Source of the DNA: Phycisphaerales bacterium
GTDB taxonomy: Bacteria; Planctomycetota; Phycisphaerae; Phycisphaerales; UBA5793
DNA length: 64,000 bases
Reading direction: 5' to 3'
Assembly: GCA_020852515.1 (NCBI GenBank)
Contig: JADZAS010000002.1
Span: 289,550-353,549, forward strand
The notes beneath the pieces were generated by a model. It ran no database searches, had not been told where the DNA came from, and saw only the letters and a program-made list of their open reading frames with translations. Below are positions 46,393-56,885 of the stretch, in pieces. Made by a program: the position numbers and the translations under genes. The stretch's first letter is position 1. The number at the start of each line of letters is the position of its first letter.

Positions 46393-46430
46393 GGAAATGA
46401 TCGAAGTCGAACCACTCGCTGCAAGCAACG

Positions 46431-48077
46431 CTATCCGCCGATCTTCTCCGCGAGGAACGCCGCCACCTTGTCGAGGCTGATGCGCTCCTGCTGGAGCGTA
46501 TCGCGATGGCGCACGGTGACGGTCTGGTCCTTGAGCGTGTCGGAATCGATCGTGAAGCAGTACGGCGTGCCGGCCTCATCCATGCGGGCGTAGCGCTTGC
46601 CGATGTTCTGCTTGACGTCGATCTGCACGTTCCACTTCTGCCGGAGCTGCATGTACAACTTCTCGGCGATCTCGGGCATGCCGTCCTTGTTCACCAGCGG
46701 GAAGATGGCCGCCTTGATCGGCGCGAGGCGCGGGTGGAACTTCATGTACACGCCGCTGGGGCGATTGCTGTCGGGCGTGTACGCCTCGCAGAGCAGCGCG
46801 AGCGTGCCGCGATCGGCCCCGGCCGAGGGCTCGATGACGTGCGGGAAGTAACGCTCGTTGCGCTCCTGATCGAAGTAGCGGAGTTTGTCGCCCTTGCCGC
46901 ACGCGTTGGCGTGGGCCCTGAGGTCGTAGTCGGCGCGGTGGGCGACGCCCTCGAGTTCGCCAAAGCCCGGCGCCGTGAAGGGGAAGCGGTATTCGATGTC
47001 GCACACGCCGGCGCCTTCCTTGGCGTAGTGGGCAAGTTCCTCTTTTTCGTGTTCGCGCAGTTGCAGATTGTCGCCGGCCAGGCCGATGGACTTCCACCAC
47101 TCATAGCGGGCATCACGCCAGTACGCGTACCACTCGGCTGCCTGATCGGGCCGGATGAAGAACTCGATCTCCATCTGCTCGAACTCGCGGCTGCGGTAGG
47201 TGTAATGCCGTGGAGTCACCTCATTGCGAAAGGCCTTTCCTACCTGTGCGATGCCGAACGGCACTTTCACGCGCGACGTATCGACCACGTTCCAGAACTG
47301 GGTGAAGATGCCCTGTGCGGTTTCGGGGCGAAGGTATACCTTGTTATCTTCTGTTTGAGACAGGCCAGCGTGACTCTCGAACATCAACTTGAATGCCCGC
47401 GCCTCACTCATTTCTCCGCCGCACAGCGGACAGGGAGTCTGAAGGCCCGTTGCGGCGAACTGCTCTGTGGCAATGTACTGCACCAGTTCCTTCATGTCAG
47501 GTGGATTGTTCGATTGATCGTTGATTCTCTCCGAGAGCCATGTGAGCGTCACTTCAGGATTGCGAACGAGCGCCAAGTTCGGTGCCTTGTGCTTGCCCTT
47601 GCCCCTCGCCCAACGCAGCAGGTGCCCAGCATCGATTCGCCCAGAAAAGTGCTCGAATTCCTGAAGCAGTGAGTCGAGCCACGCGGACTGTGTACTGAGC
47701 ACCTCCCAGATATGGTCTGCCCGCACGGAATTACCGCACCTGGCGCACGTCGACATTGGGTCGGCGAAGTTGCCGACGTGGCCACTCGCCTCCCACACCT
47801 TCGGGTTCATGATGATGGTGCAGTCGACGCCGACCATGTCGATGAGTTCGCCATCCGGCCCCTTGCCCGGGCAGCGGACGATGTCGTGCCACCACGCCTC
47901 CTTCAGGTTCCGCTTGAGTTCGACGCCCAGCGGGCCGTAATCCCAGAAGCCGTTGATGCCGCCGTAGATCTCGGAGGATTGCCAGATGAAGCCGCGCCGG
48001 CGACACAGGGCGACGATGTCGTCCATGCTGCGCGTCGCGGCGGGCGATTGCGGGGATGCGCTGCTTTCGTTGCTCAT
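46431..48077 (-). CDS. glyS: Glycine-tRNA ligase, homodimeric type
   Basis: 548 residues of the single-chain class II GlyRS. Landmarks are EIYGGINGFWDYGPLGVELK, GHVGNFADPM, VYLRPETAQGIF, FRNEVTPRHYTYRSREFEQM and the anticodon-binding C-terminus. Two CxxC pairs (Cys111/114 and Cys216/219) are separated by an insert of about 90 residues (124-213), which accounts for the extra length over the roughly 460-505 residues usual for this type. The DNA of the insert is lower in GC than the flanks. There is no Shine-Dalgarno; TACCCT at 48084-48089 ends six bases before the ATG. Confidence 0.95.
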   Translation of the reverse strand: MSNESSASPQSPAATRSMDDIVALCRRRGFIWQSSEIYGGINGFWDYGPLGVELKRNLKEAWWHDIVRCPGKGPDGELIDMVGVDCTIIMNPKVWEASGHVGNFADPMSTCARCGNSVRADHIWEVLSTQSAWLDSLLQEFEHFSGRIDAGHLLRWARGKGKHKAPNLALVRNPEVTLTWLSERINDQSNNPPDMKELVQYIATEQFAATGLQTPCPLCGGEMSEARAFKLMFESHAGLSQTEDNKVYLRPETAQGIFTQFWNVVDTSRVKVPFGIAQVGKAFRNEVTPRHYTYRSREFEQMEIEFFIRPDQAAEWYAYWRDARYEWWKSIGLAGDNLQLREHEKEELAHYAKEGAGVCDIEYRFPFTAPGFGELEGVAHRADYDLRAHANACGKGDKLRYFDQERNERYFPHVIEPSAGADRGTLALLCEAYTPDSNRPSGVYMKFHPRLAPIKAAIFPLVNKDGMPEIAEKLYMQLRQKWNVQIDVKQNIGKRYARMDEAGTPYCFTIDSDTLKDQTVTVRHRDTLQQERISLDKVAAFLAEKIGG

Positions 48078-48083
48078 GGGGCA

Positions 48084-48089
48084 AGGGTA
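48084..48089 (-). promoter_or_regulatory. -10-like hexamer of a leaderless start
   Basis: On the minus strand TACCCT ends six bases before the glyS ATG, which has no Shine-Dalgarno. Confidence 0.45.
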
Positions 48090-48149
48090 GGACGCGATGG
48101 CGACATTCGCGAAGCGGCCGCCCAAGCCGGCTCTTTCTCGGATTCGTCC

Positions 48150-48178
48150 TTGGCGCAGCGGCCGATTTCGTGTATGCT
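48150..48178 (+). promoter_or_regulatory. Sigma70-type promoter of the 293-residue exported protein
   Basis: TTGGCG and TATGCT are separated by 17 bp. Transcription would start about 20 bp before the ATG, leaving room for the GGAGAGGAG Shine-Dalgarno. Confidence 0.6.
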
Positions 48179-48205
48179 GCATCATCTTCAGGAGAGGAGA
48201 ACACC

Positions 48206-49087
48206 ATGCCAGCATCGTTTGCCGTTCGAGTCGCCCTTTCGGCCGCCTTCGCCCTGACCGCCTCGACGGCGCCGGGCGAGGTCATCTACGACAACACCTC
48301 CGGCCCGACCGGCGCCCGGTCATTCACCCAACTTCAGATCGGCGACGAGATCCAGGCCGCCGGCTCGGAGCGCCTGGTCACGCAACTGCACATCGGCATC
48401 ACCATGCAGGGCCAGGTCGGCACGGCCGATCTTCAGCCGCGCCTCTACGCCAACGACGGCGTCAACGGCGCGCCCGGCACCATGCTCTGGGAGGGCGCGG
48501 TGCGCAACGATGTGCCGCTCACCGGCGGCAACGACCTCATCCGCTTTGACGTGCCGTCCATCGAAGTGCCTGACACGTTCACCTGGACGATTCTCATCTC
48601 CGACACCCGTCCCGTCGCCGCCGGTCTGCCCCACTACGGCCCGCCAAGCGTCGGCTCGAGCCCGACGCACGCGTGGTTTGGCGACGGCGCGAACTGGACC
48701 AAGCTCACCGACCCCAACGGCCGGGCGATCGACTTCATGGCAAAGGTGGTCGCGGGCGAGCAGGGCGGCATTGTGCTGGCCGTGTCGGCCCAATGTCCGC
48801 AGGGCGGCGGCATCATCGTCGAGTGGGGCGGCGCCACGCCCAACGGCCAGGTCGCGCTGCTCTTTGCGCGCAGCACCGGCTCGTTCGTCATTCCCAACAA
48901 CCGGCCGTGCCCGGGCACGATGCTCGGCTTGTCGAATGATCAATTGCAGGTGGCCTTCACCGGCAGCGCCGGCCAGGGCGGCTCGCGCATGCTCACGAGC
49001 AACATCGGTCCGGGCCTGTGCGGCGCGCATCTGCAACTGCTCGATCTCACGAGCTGCACCACGAGCAACACTGCGGCCATCCAGTAG
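48206..49087 (+). CDS. Secreted protein with the shared C-terminal module
   Basis: 293 residues with a signal peptide (about 1-24). Residues 25-185 are beta-rich and resemble the choice-of-anchor type of planctomycete exported proteins (VIYDNTSGPTGARSFTQL, TWTILISDTRPVAAG). Residues 195-293 fit the shared module: GGATPNGQVALLFA, NRPCPGTMLGLS, GQGGSRMLTSNIG and a late SCTTS. A strong AGGAGAGGAG precedes the ATG. It is divergent from glyS and convergent with tpl. No enzymatic motif is seen. Confidence 0.65.
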   Translation: MPASFAVRVALSAAFALTASTAPGEVIYDNTSGPTGARSFTQLQIGDEIQAAGSERLVTQLHIGITMQGQVGTADLQPRLYANDGVNGAPGTMLWEGAVRNDVPLTGGNDLIRFDVPSIEVPDTFTWTILISDTRPVAAGLPHYGPPSVGSSPTHAWFGDGANWTKLTDPNGRAIDFMAKVVAGEQGGIVLAVSAQCPQGGGIIVEWGGATPNGQVALLFARSTGSFVIPNNRPCPGTMLGLSNDQLQVAFTGSAGQGGSRMLTSNIGPGLCGAHLQLLDLTSCTTSNTAAIQ

Positions 49088-49104
49088 CCCACTCAAACGC
49101 CGCG

Positions 49105-50607
<1,503 letters not shown>

Positions 50608-50609
50608 CT

Positions 50610-50638
50610 ACTATCAGGATAATCGTATCCTGAATAAA
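50610..50638 (-). promoter_or_regulatory. tpl promoter with a palindromic operator in the spacer
   Basis: On the minus strand TTTATT and GATAGT are separated by 17 bp, and a perfect dyad with arms TCAGGATA and TATCCTGA (50614-50633, 4-bp centre) fills that spacer. A regulator bound there would block or reshape the promoter. The sequence differs from the TyrR box used by enterobacterial tpl genes. The dyad also lies about 190 bp upstream of the divergent tig gene. Confidence 0.65.
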
Positions 50639-50820
50639 CGTGGATGGAGCCGATCGCGGTCGAATCGGGGTGAATTCCGGTACTGGCACGCGGGCAGGCT
50701 CAGACTCATGCCGTTTGGCCCGTTTGCCCCCGCGCGCTACCCTCACAGACTTAACCGGACCCGCCCACACAACCAGTACTTGCGCCCCGGCGCACTGACG
50801 AATCAGGAACCCCGCTGACC

Positions 50821-52323
50821 ATGGCCACCACCACCGAGACCACCGAAGAACTCGCCCTCGACCGCGTTGACATCAACGACGCTGGCGCGGCGTGCAAGAA
50901 AATCACCGTCGAGATCTCATCCGCCGTGATCGATGATCGCATGGGCGATAACTTCACGACGCTGACCTCTGAAGTGCGGCTGCCGGGTTTCCGGCCCGGC
51001 AAGGCGCCGCGCAAACTCGTCGAGCGCCGCTTCGCCAAAGGCGTCGCCGAAGAGACCCGCAACCGCCTCATGCGCGAAGCCGTTGAGAAAGTCGTCCGCG
51101 ACAACAAGTTCAAGGTGATCGGCAACCCCGTCGAGACCGACGAGAAGATTCCCGACCTGCAGCCCGGCAAGGCGTTCAAGTTCACGTTCGAGATCGAAGT
51201 GCTTCCCGACTTTGAACTGCCCAAGTACGACGGCGTGCCCCTGCGCCGCCCGACGCTCGAAGTGACGCGCGAGATGGTTGACAAGGAACTCAAGGTCCAG
51301 CAGGAGCGGCGCGGCACGGTGGTTCCGGTCGAAGGGACGCCCGAGCCGGGCGACTACTTCTTCGGCAGCGCGAAGATCAACGACCGCGAAGGCAACGCGC
51401 TGGGCACGGTCGCCGAGACCGTAAGCCGCCTGCCCCTGGCGGATGATCCGGATCGCGGCCCGATCGGCGGCATCCAGATCGAAGGCCTGCGCGAATTGCT
51501 GGGCGGGAAGACCGCCGGCGAAACCGTCAGCGTCGAAACCACCGGCCCGGAAAACCACGAACTCGAAGCCGTGCGCGGCAAGCCGATCACCATCGAGTTC
51601 AACATCGCCAACGTCGGGCGGCTCATTCCCGCGACGATGGAGCAGTTGCTCGCCATGACGGGCCTGGAGATCGAAGGCCAGCTGCGCGAGCGCCTCGAGC
51701 GGGCCCTGCAGGCGCAGATCGCCGGGGAGCAGCAGGACATTCTCCGCCGACAGGTGGCCAAGTACCTGCTCGAAAACACCGAGATGGACCTGCCCCAGCG
51801 CGCCAGCGCCGCCCAGACGGCTCAGACCATCGAGTCGTTCCGCCTGCGGATGCTCAACCAGGGCATGCCGGCGTATCTGGTCGAAGAGCGCATGGCGGAG
51901 ATCCGCGAAGCCGGCGCCGAGCGCGCGGCCAAAGACCTCAAACTCATGTTCATCATGGAGCAACTCTGCGAGGCCTTTGACATCAAGGTGACCGAGGACG
52001 AGATCAACGGCCGGATCGCGCAGATCGCCATGCGGCAGAACACCCGGCCCGAGAAGTTGCGTCAGGAACTCATCCGCTCGGGCCGCGGACCCATGCTCGT
52101 GAACCAGCTGCGCCACGAAAAGGCGGCGGACCGCGTGATCGAGATGGCCGATGTGACGGCCATCACGGCGGAGGAGTGGAACAAGGAGATGGAAGCCGAG
52201 CGCGAAGCCGCCCGGGCCGAAGCCGAGAAGGCCGCGGAAGGCGAAAAGTCCGGTTCGTCAAAAAAAGAGACGGGTAAGAAGAAACCATCTCCGAAGAAGA
52301 AGGCGGAGAAAGACACCGATTGA
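50821..52323 (+). CDS. tig: Trigger factor
   Basis: Ribosome-associated chaperone of 500 residues. The ribosome-binding loop is in LPGFRPGKAPRKLVE (residues 58-72). A divergent FKBP-like middle domain (about 175-270) and the helical C-terminal domain follow. The last 50 residues are a Lys/Glu-rich tail ending KKPSPKKKAEKDTD, longer than in most family members. The usual downstream clpP and clpX genes are not present; an intrinsic terminator follows at once. AGGAA lies somewhat far (about 12 bases) from the ATG. Confidence 0.93.
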   Translation: MATTTETTEELALDRVDINDAGAACKKITVEISSAVIDDRMGDNFTTLTSEVRLPGFRPGKAPRKLVERRFAKGVAEETRNRLMREAVEKVVRDNKFKVIGNPVETDEKIPDLQPGKAFKFTFEIEVLPDFELPKYDGVPLRRPTLEVTREMVDKELKVQQERRGTVVPVEGTPEPGDYFFGSAKINDREGNALGTVAETVSRLPLADDPDRGPIGGIQIEGLRELLGGKTAGETVSVETTGPENHELEAVRGKPITIEFNIANVGRLIPATMEQLLAMTGLEIEGQLRERLERALQAQIAGEQQDILRRQVAKYLLENTEMDLPQRASAAQTAQTIESFRLRMLNQGMPAYLVEERMAEIREAGAERAAKDLKLMFIMEQLCEAFDIKVTEDEINGRIAQIAMRQNTRPEKLRQELIRSGRGPMLVNQLRHEKAADRVIEMADVTAITAEEWNKEMEAEREAARAEAEKAAEGEKSGSSKKETGKKKPSPKKKAEKDTD

Positions 52324-52349
52324 CGGCCGGACACCTACTCGACACATTG

Positions 52350-52377
52350 AAACGCCATCGCGTGCGATGGCGTTTTT
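52350..52377 (+). terminator. Intrinsic terminator after tig
   Basis: Stem AAACGCCATCGC/GCGATGGCGTTT with a two-base loop tip is followed by T residues to 52377. It lies 27 bp after the tig stop. Confidence 0.9.
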
Positions 52378-52464
52378 CATTGGCTGCAGTGCAACCAGCA
52401 TGCCACGTACAGCGATGGCCGACCCACTACGAGCGCCGCGGCTGTGCGCGATGCACCTCCCGAG

Positions 52465-52470
52465 TATCAT
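52465..52470 (+). promoter_or_regulatory. -10-like hexamer of a leaderless start
   Basis: TATCAT ends nine bases before the ATG of the lipoprotein gene, which has no Shine-Dalgarno. It lies well beyond the tig terminator, so the gene needs its own promoter. Confidence 0.35.
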
Positions 52471-52479
52471 GGCTACATC

Positions 52480-53574
52480 ATGCTCCAACGATTTCACTCC
52501 TTCTCGATACGAAGCGCTGCTCCTCTTGCAGCGATCCTCCTCACCTCCTGTGCAATAAGACACGAGGAGCCGCTGCAATCGCACGCTCCGATCGTGGCCG
52601 GATTCGGGGATGTGCAAGTCACGTGGGTGAGCGCCACCGGAACTGACTTCGTCGGCATCGCGCGTCCCAGACCCCGCCGCGACGACATGACCATTACCGA
52701 GTTGGGACAGTGGCTTTCCGATGATCGCTCGATTGTCTGGATCATCGGAGGTTGGTCGGGGTCGTTCCCGATCGAGGATGACGAGTTCATCATGCCTGTC
52801 TACTCCAAAGCAACCGAACAGATCATCACGATCCATCGCTCGGATATCCACGCACGCGACGTCCGCGGCGGGACCACGAAACGAATCTGGTCTAATGATG
52901 GATACATGCTCGGACGCGCTGGAGTCACGACAAACGATGACGGGACACTCATCACAACCACCGCATACAACCTCGAAGATGAGTCTGAGGGGATTCTCAG
53001 TTGCAGGTCTTCGGAGAGTGGCCAGTCGCTTTTCACGCTCCATCGAACCGTGCCTGACGGACTTGATGACATCGTCTGTGTTTGTGGCGAGACCGCCTTC
53101 TCCGTCCACCACGGTCAGGCCGTGGTGTACGAGATCAATAGATCCGGCACTGGCATCTGGGAACGGTACCACACTTCCGGTGGCGATTCGAAGCAACCAC
53201 CTTGGTCGACCGAGAATGCGCGTCTCACGATTGTCGGTGCGGGCGACCGGGGCCCCATTCTGTACCTGCTCATCGAAGACAAACAGCTGCCGACTTGGAG
53301 AGATCCGCATGCAATTTGGATGGCGGGCCGATGGATGGAAACCAAAGCAAACACCTTCCCGATCCATGCCAGATCGCATGGCGGTCGGACCTGGATCATC
53401 GCCGACTCCACCATTCGATGCGTCGAAACCGGACAATGCCAACGTGTCGAGGATTCCGTTGGGTCCGGCATCACCGACCGCGGCGTATGGATTGTCGACT
53501 CCGATTTCGTGCTGTGGCGCGGCCAAGGTGATGAACTCACCTCAACACACCTGCCCATCAAACTGGGGAAGTAA
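52480..53574 (+). CDS. Lipoprotein of unknown function
   Basis: 364 residues. The N-terminus LQRFHSFSIRSAAPLAAILL followed by TSC is a lipoprotein signal with the acceptor cysteine near residue 24. The rest is beta-rich with repeated Trp/Asp-containing strands (IVWIIGGWSGSFPIEDD, GRTWIIADSTIRC, GVWIVDSDFVLWRG), possibly a propeller. No family was recognised. GC content and codon choice are clearly less GC-biased than in tig, so the gene may be a recent arrival. It is convergent with the glycosyltransferase gene. Confidence 0.65.
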   Translation: MLQRFHSFSIRSAAPLAAILLTSCAIRHEEPLQSHAPIVAGFGDVQVTWVSATGTDFVGIARPRPRRDDMTITELGQWLSDDRSIVWIIGGWSGSFPIEDDEFIMPVYSKATEQIITIHRSDIHARDVRGGTTKRIWSNDGYMLGRAGVTTNDDGTLITTTAYNLEDESEGILSCRSSESGQSLFTLHRTVPDGLDDIVCVCGETAFSVHHGQAVVYEINRSGTGIWERYHTSGGDSKQPPWSTENARLTIVGAGDRGPILYLLIEDKQLPTWRDPHAIWMAGRWMETKANTFPIHARSHGGRTWIIADSTIRCVETGQCQRVEDSVGSGITDRGVWIVDSDFVLWRGQGDELTSTHLPIKLGK

Positions 53575-53594
53575 ACTCTGGTGGGCCCACCGGG

Positions 53595-54602
53595 TTACTC
53601 GCGGCTCCTGTCTGGCTTCAGCGCTTCGCGGAACATCTCGGCGCAGCGCTTCCACGAGAATCCCTGCGCGTACTTCAGACACGATGCGGGATCGACCTTC
53701 AGCGCACCTCGAATGGCCGTGGCCAGATCATCATGGAGCACGCCCGAAACGCCCGGCGCTACGACGTCGATCGGGCCCGTCACCGGATACGCCGCGACCG
53801 GCACGCCGCACGCCATGGCTTCGAGCATGACCACACCAAATGTGTCGGTGCGGCTGGGGAAGACAAAGACGTCGGCTGCCGCGTAGTGTTTCGCCAGTTC
53901 TTCGCCCTTCTTGACGCCGACGAAGCGCGCGTTGGGATACTTCCGTTGCAGCCCGGGCCGCGCCGGCCCATCGCCGACGATGTATTTTGTGCCCGGCACA
54001 TCCGCTTCGAGAAACGCTTCGATGTTCTTCTCCGTGGCGACCCGGCCGACGTAGAGGCTGATCGGGCGATCGCCGGGCAGAAAGTCCTTGTCGCCGGGCT
54101 TGAAGAGATCAGCGTCCACGCCGCGCGTCCACACGCGCACATTGGCGAAGCCTCGCGCCTCGAGTTCTTCTCTCACATGGGCGGTGGGCACGAGCGTGGC
54201 GTTGGCCCGGCCGTGAAACCAGCGCATGACGCGATACGTCCAGCTCGCAGGAATCCAGGCGTATTTCTCGAGATACTGTGGAAACTGAGTGTGATACGAG
54301 GTGTTGAACGGGATGTTCCGCAGGCCGCAATGCAGCCGCGCAGCGATGCCAAGCGGCCCTTCGGTGGCAATGTGAATCGCTTGCGGATTGAACTCGCGCA
54401 GCATCCGTCGCATCTTGCGACCCGGCAGCCACGCGAGGCGAATCTCCGGATAGCGAGGCAGCGGATACGTGCGGAAGAGTTGCGGGTTGATGACGAGGAT
54501 CTCATCGCCCATCGCCTCAAGTTGACGCACGACGTGGCCCAGCGTGGTCACCACGCCATTGACCTGCGGCAGCCAGGCGTCGGTGACAAGTGCGATTCGC
54601 AT
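53595..54602 (-). CDS. Glycosyltransferase family 4 protein
   Basis: 335-residue GT-B enzyme. The N-terminal acceptor domain starts RIALVTDAWLPQVNGVVTTL, the group of GT4 enzymes that includes mannosyltransferases and SqdX-like proteins. Donor-site motifs are LYVGRVATEKNIEAFL and FPSRTDTFGVVMLEAMACG, with the EX7E-type acidic residues. The donor and acceptor are unknown, and no cell-envelope cluster surrounds it. It lies 29 bp downstream of the GH172-type gene on the same strand, so it may be the last gene of an operon with it and the threonine aldolase. Confidence 0.85.
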   Translation of the reverse strand: MRIALVTDAWLPQVNGVVTTLGHVVRQLEAMGDEILVINPQLFRTYPLPRYPEIRLAWLPGRKMRRMLREFNPQAIHIATEGPLGIAARLHCGLRNIPFNTSYHTQFPQYLEKYAWIPASWTYRVMRWFHGRANATLVPTAHVREELEARGFANVRVWTRGVDADLFKPGDKDFLPGDRPISLYVGRVATEKNIEAFLEADVPGTKYIVGDGPARPGLQRKYPNARFVGVKKGEELAKHYAAADVFVFPSRTDTFGVVMLEAMACGVPVAAYPVTGPIDVVAPGVSGVLHDDLATAIRGALKVDPASCLKYAQGFSWKRCAEMFREALKPDRSRE

Positions 54603-54631
54603 GCCGATTGTTGGCGGTTCGGCCCAGACGT

Positions 54632-55726
54632 TCAGCGAGACAGGCGCTCATTCACCGAAGGCAAACCCGGCCCGGGCACCCCCGGCAGCGTCTGGTACCA
54701 GTACGCCACCGAGGCGATGTCATCAGTCAGCGGCTGGAACTTGCGCGTCGGATACCACCCCAGCGCCTGCACCGTCACGCGCAGATTCTCGCGGAAGCAG
54801 ATCGGGTCAGGAATGTGCCAGCGATACAAGCCGTGGCACGGCACGCGCTCGCCGCCGATGAGCGCCTGCGGATAGCCGAGATACGGCGTCGAATAGGTCA
54901 CCGGGCCGCTCGTCTCCGGGTTGACCGCGGCACGAAAGCCCCACGCCCCGCCGAAGTAGTCTTCGGTGCCCGTGCCGCAGATCGTGGGGTGCTCGACGTC
55001 GCCGTCGAGGTAGAACTTGAGTTCGCCCTCGCCCCACCACATGTTCGAGAACTGGTTCCAGACGAGATACGTGCCGACGTAGTGCCCGCGCCCCTTCACG
55101 CCGTCGAGGATGGTGTGCTCCGGATGCTGACGCGTGGTCATCGAGCGGCGCCACTGCGCATGCAGGCATGCCGCGTCCGGAGGCACATCGGCAAGCGCGT
55201 AGGTGATCTGGTAGAAGAACTCGGTGAGGTCCTGCGGGCCGTCGTTGGTGAGCTCGATGCGAATGCGTTTTGCGAAGGGCATGGGCCAGTACGAGTTCAT
55301 CCCGCCGCGCGGATTGACGGCGACGGGGATCGAGCTGACGAGAGCGCAGCCATCGATGCCGTTGGCAAAGAAATCGCCAAGCGGCGTCTCAATGCTCGGC
55401 GTCTTCTGGTCATCGTAATAGATGCGCAGCGCGATCATGCGCAGGCGCTCGTGCAGGACGGTCATCCAGATGTGCTGAACGACGCCGGGACCGGTCACGT
55501 CCGCGAGCACGACGGTTTCGCCGGATTTCACGCGGATGCACGGCCGGACTTTCCAGCCCCTGCCCAGTTCGGATGCGGCGCTCGAGATCGGATCGGCCGG
55601 ACCGGGCGAAGCCTTCGCGCCGCCGCCGCGCGCGCCATCAGGGTTCTCGGCGCTGATGGAGCGCGTCTCGGCATCGCGAAGCATGGCGATGCCGCCCAGA
55701 CCAAGCGAAGAGAAATGATCGGACAC
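54632..55726 (-). CDS. DUF2961 / GH172-type protein
   Basis: 364 residues. The family landmark is MWWGEGELKFYLDGD followed by CGTGTEDYFGGAWGF, both with conserved acidic residues expected in the active site. GH172 members act on alpha-linked arabinofuranose or difructose anhydrides and form jelly-roll oligomers. No signal peptide is seen, so the protein is probably cytoplasmic. GTG 55726 was chosen because AAGGAG lies five bases upstream. The threonine aldolase gene ends 19 bp before it, which suggests one transcript. Confidence 0.82.
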   Translation of the reverse strand: MSDHFSSLGLGGIAMLRDAETRSISAENPDGARGGGAKASPGPADPISSAASELGRGWKVRPCIRVKSGETVVLADVTGPGVVQHIWMTVLHERLRMIALRIYYDDQKTPSIETPLGDFFANGIDGCALVSSIPVAVNPRGGMNSYWPMPFAKRIRIELTNDGPQDLTEFFYQITYALADVPPDAACLHAQWRRSMTTRQHPEHTILDGVKGRGHYVGTYLVWNQFSNMWWGEGELKFYLDGDVEHPTICGTGTEDYFGGAWGFRAAVNPETSGPVTYSTPYLGYPQALIGGERVPCHGLYRWHIPDPICFRENLRVTVQALGWYPTRKFQPLTDDIASVAYWYQTLPGVPGPGLPSVNERLSR

Positions 55727-55745
55727 GATCGCTCCTTGCGCCTGC

Positions 55746-56801
55746 TCAGGCCGGCGTTTGCTGCAAAGCGCCGGCGATGATCTCCGCGGCTCGCTTCGCC
55801 TGCTCCGCGGAGACCTCCAGGTGAAACACCGCCCGCAGGCGCTGCGGCCCTGTGGCGAACATGCGCACGCCTTCCTTCTCAAGGCGGCGGACGAACTTCT
55901 TGGCCGGCCCCCACTTCGGATCGACGTCGAAGAACACCATGTTCGTCTCAACCTCGCTCACGTCGAGCGTAATGCCCGGCACCTGCGCAATGCGCTGCGC
56001 GAACGCTTTGGCGTTGGCGTGATCGTCGGCGAGTCGCGTGACGTGATGATCGAGCGCGTAGATCGCCGCCGAGGCTATCACGCCCGACTGGCGCATCGTG
56101 CCGCCGAGCATCTTGCGGAAGTGATGCGCCGTCTGGATGGTCTCCTCGTCGCCGGCGAGCACCGAGCCGACCGGAGCGCCCAGGCCCTTGGAAAAGCACA
56201 TCGACACCGTATCGACGTACTTCGTGTACGCCGTGGGATCGACCCCCGCCGCGATGCACGCATTGAGCAGGCGGGCGCCATCCATGTGCACGCGCAGCCC
56301 CATCTCATGGGCCCGCTCGCACACGGCCTTGACCTGCTCGACTTTCCACACGGCGCCGCCGCCGCGATTGTGCGTGTTCTCGATGATGACCAGGCTCGTG
56401 CGCGGGTAGTGGATCTGCAGCGGACGCACGTTGGCTTCGACGACATCGGGCCCGAAGATGCCGCGCCGCCCGGCCACGAAGCGCACCGAGCAGCCGGCGA
56501 CGGCGGCGAACCCGCCCGTCTCATAGAAGTAGAAGTGGCTCTCGTTGTGAGCGATGATCTCTTCGCCGTGGCGCGTCTGCGAACAGATGCCGCAAAGATT
56601 GGCCATCGTTCCCGAAGGAACATACACCGAATCCGCTTTGCCCAGCAGGTTCGCCGCCTTCTCCTGAAGCCTGATGACGGTCGGCTCGTCGCCGAGCACA
56701 TCATCGCCGACCTCGGCCCGCGCCATGACATCTCGCATCGCCTGCGTCGGCGTCGTAACGGTGTCGCTGCGCAGATCGATCGCACTGGCCCCACTGTTCA
56801 T
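55746..56801 (-). CDS. Low-specificity L-threonine aldolase
   Basis: PLP enzyme of fold type I that cleaves L-threonine or allo-threonine to glycine and acetaldehyde. 351 residues; landmarks are DLRSDTVTTPT at the start, GDDVLGDEP, ENTHNRGGG, HMDGARLLNA and the Schiff-base motif CFSKGLGAPVGS. ATG 56801 is preceded by GGAGGG six bases upstream. It appears to head a possible operon with the GH172-type gene and the glycosyltransferase gene. Confidence 0.92.
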   Translation of the reverse strand: MNSGASAIDLRSDTVTTPTQAMRDVMARAEVGDDVLGDEPTVIRLQEKAANLLGKADSVYVPSGTMANLCGICSQTRHGEEIIAHNESHFYFYETGGFAAVAGCSVRFVAGRRGIFGPDVVEANVRPLQIHYPRTSLVIIENTHNRGGGAVWKVEQVKAVCERAHEMGLRVHMDGARLLNACIAAGVDPTAYTKYVDTVSMCFSKGLGAPVGSVLAGDEETIQTAHHFRKMLGGTMRQSGVIASAAIYALDHHVTRLADDHANAKAFAQRIAQVPGITLDVSEVETNMVFFDVDPKWGPAKKFVRRLEKEGVRMFATGPQRLRAVFHLEVSAEQAKRAAEIIAGALQQTPA

Positions 56802-56885
56802 AACGATCCCTCCCACGGGTGTTTACGAAACGCCCTATGGTAGAGGGTCGAGTCGCGTTTTCCCGATGGAGACGGCCGCCATCTC

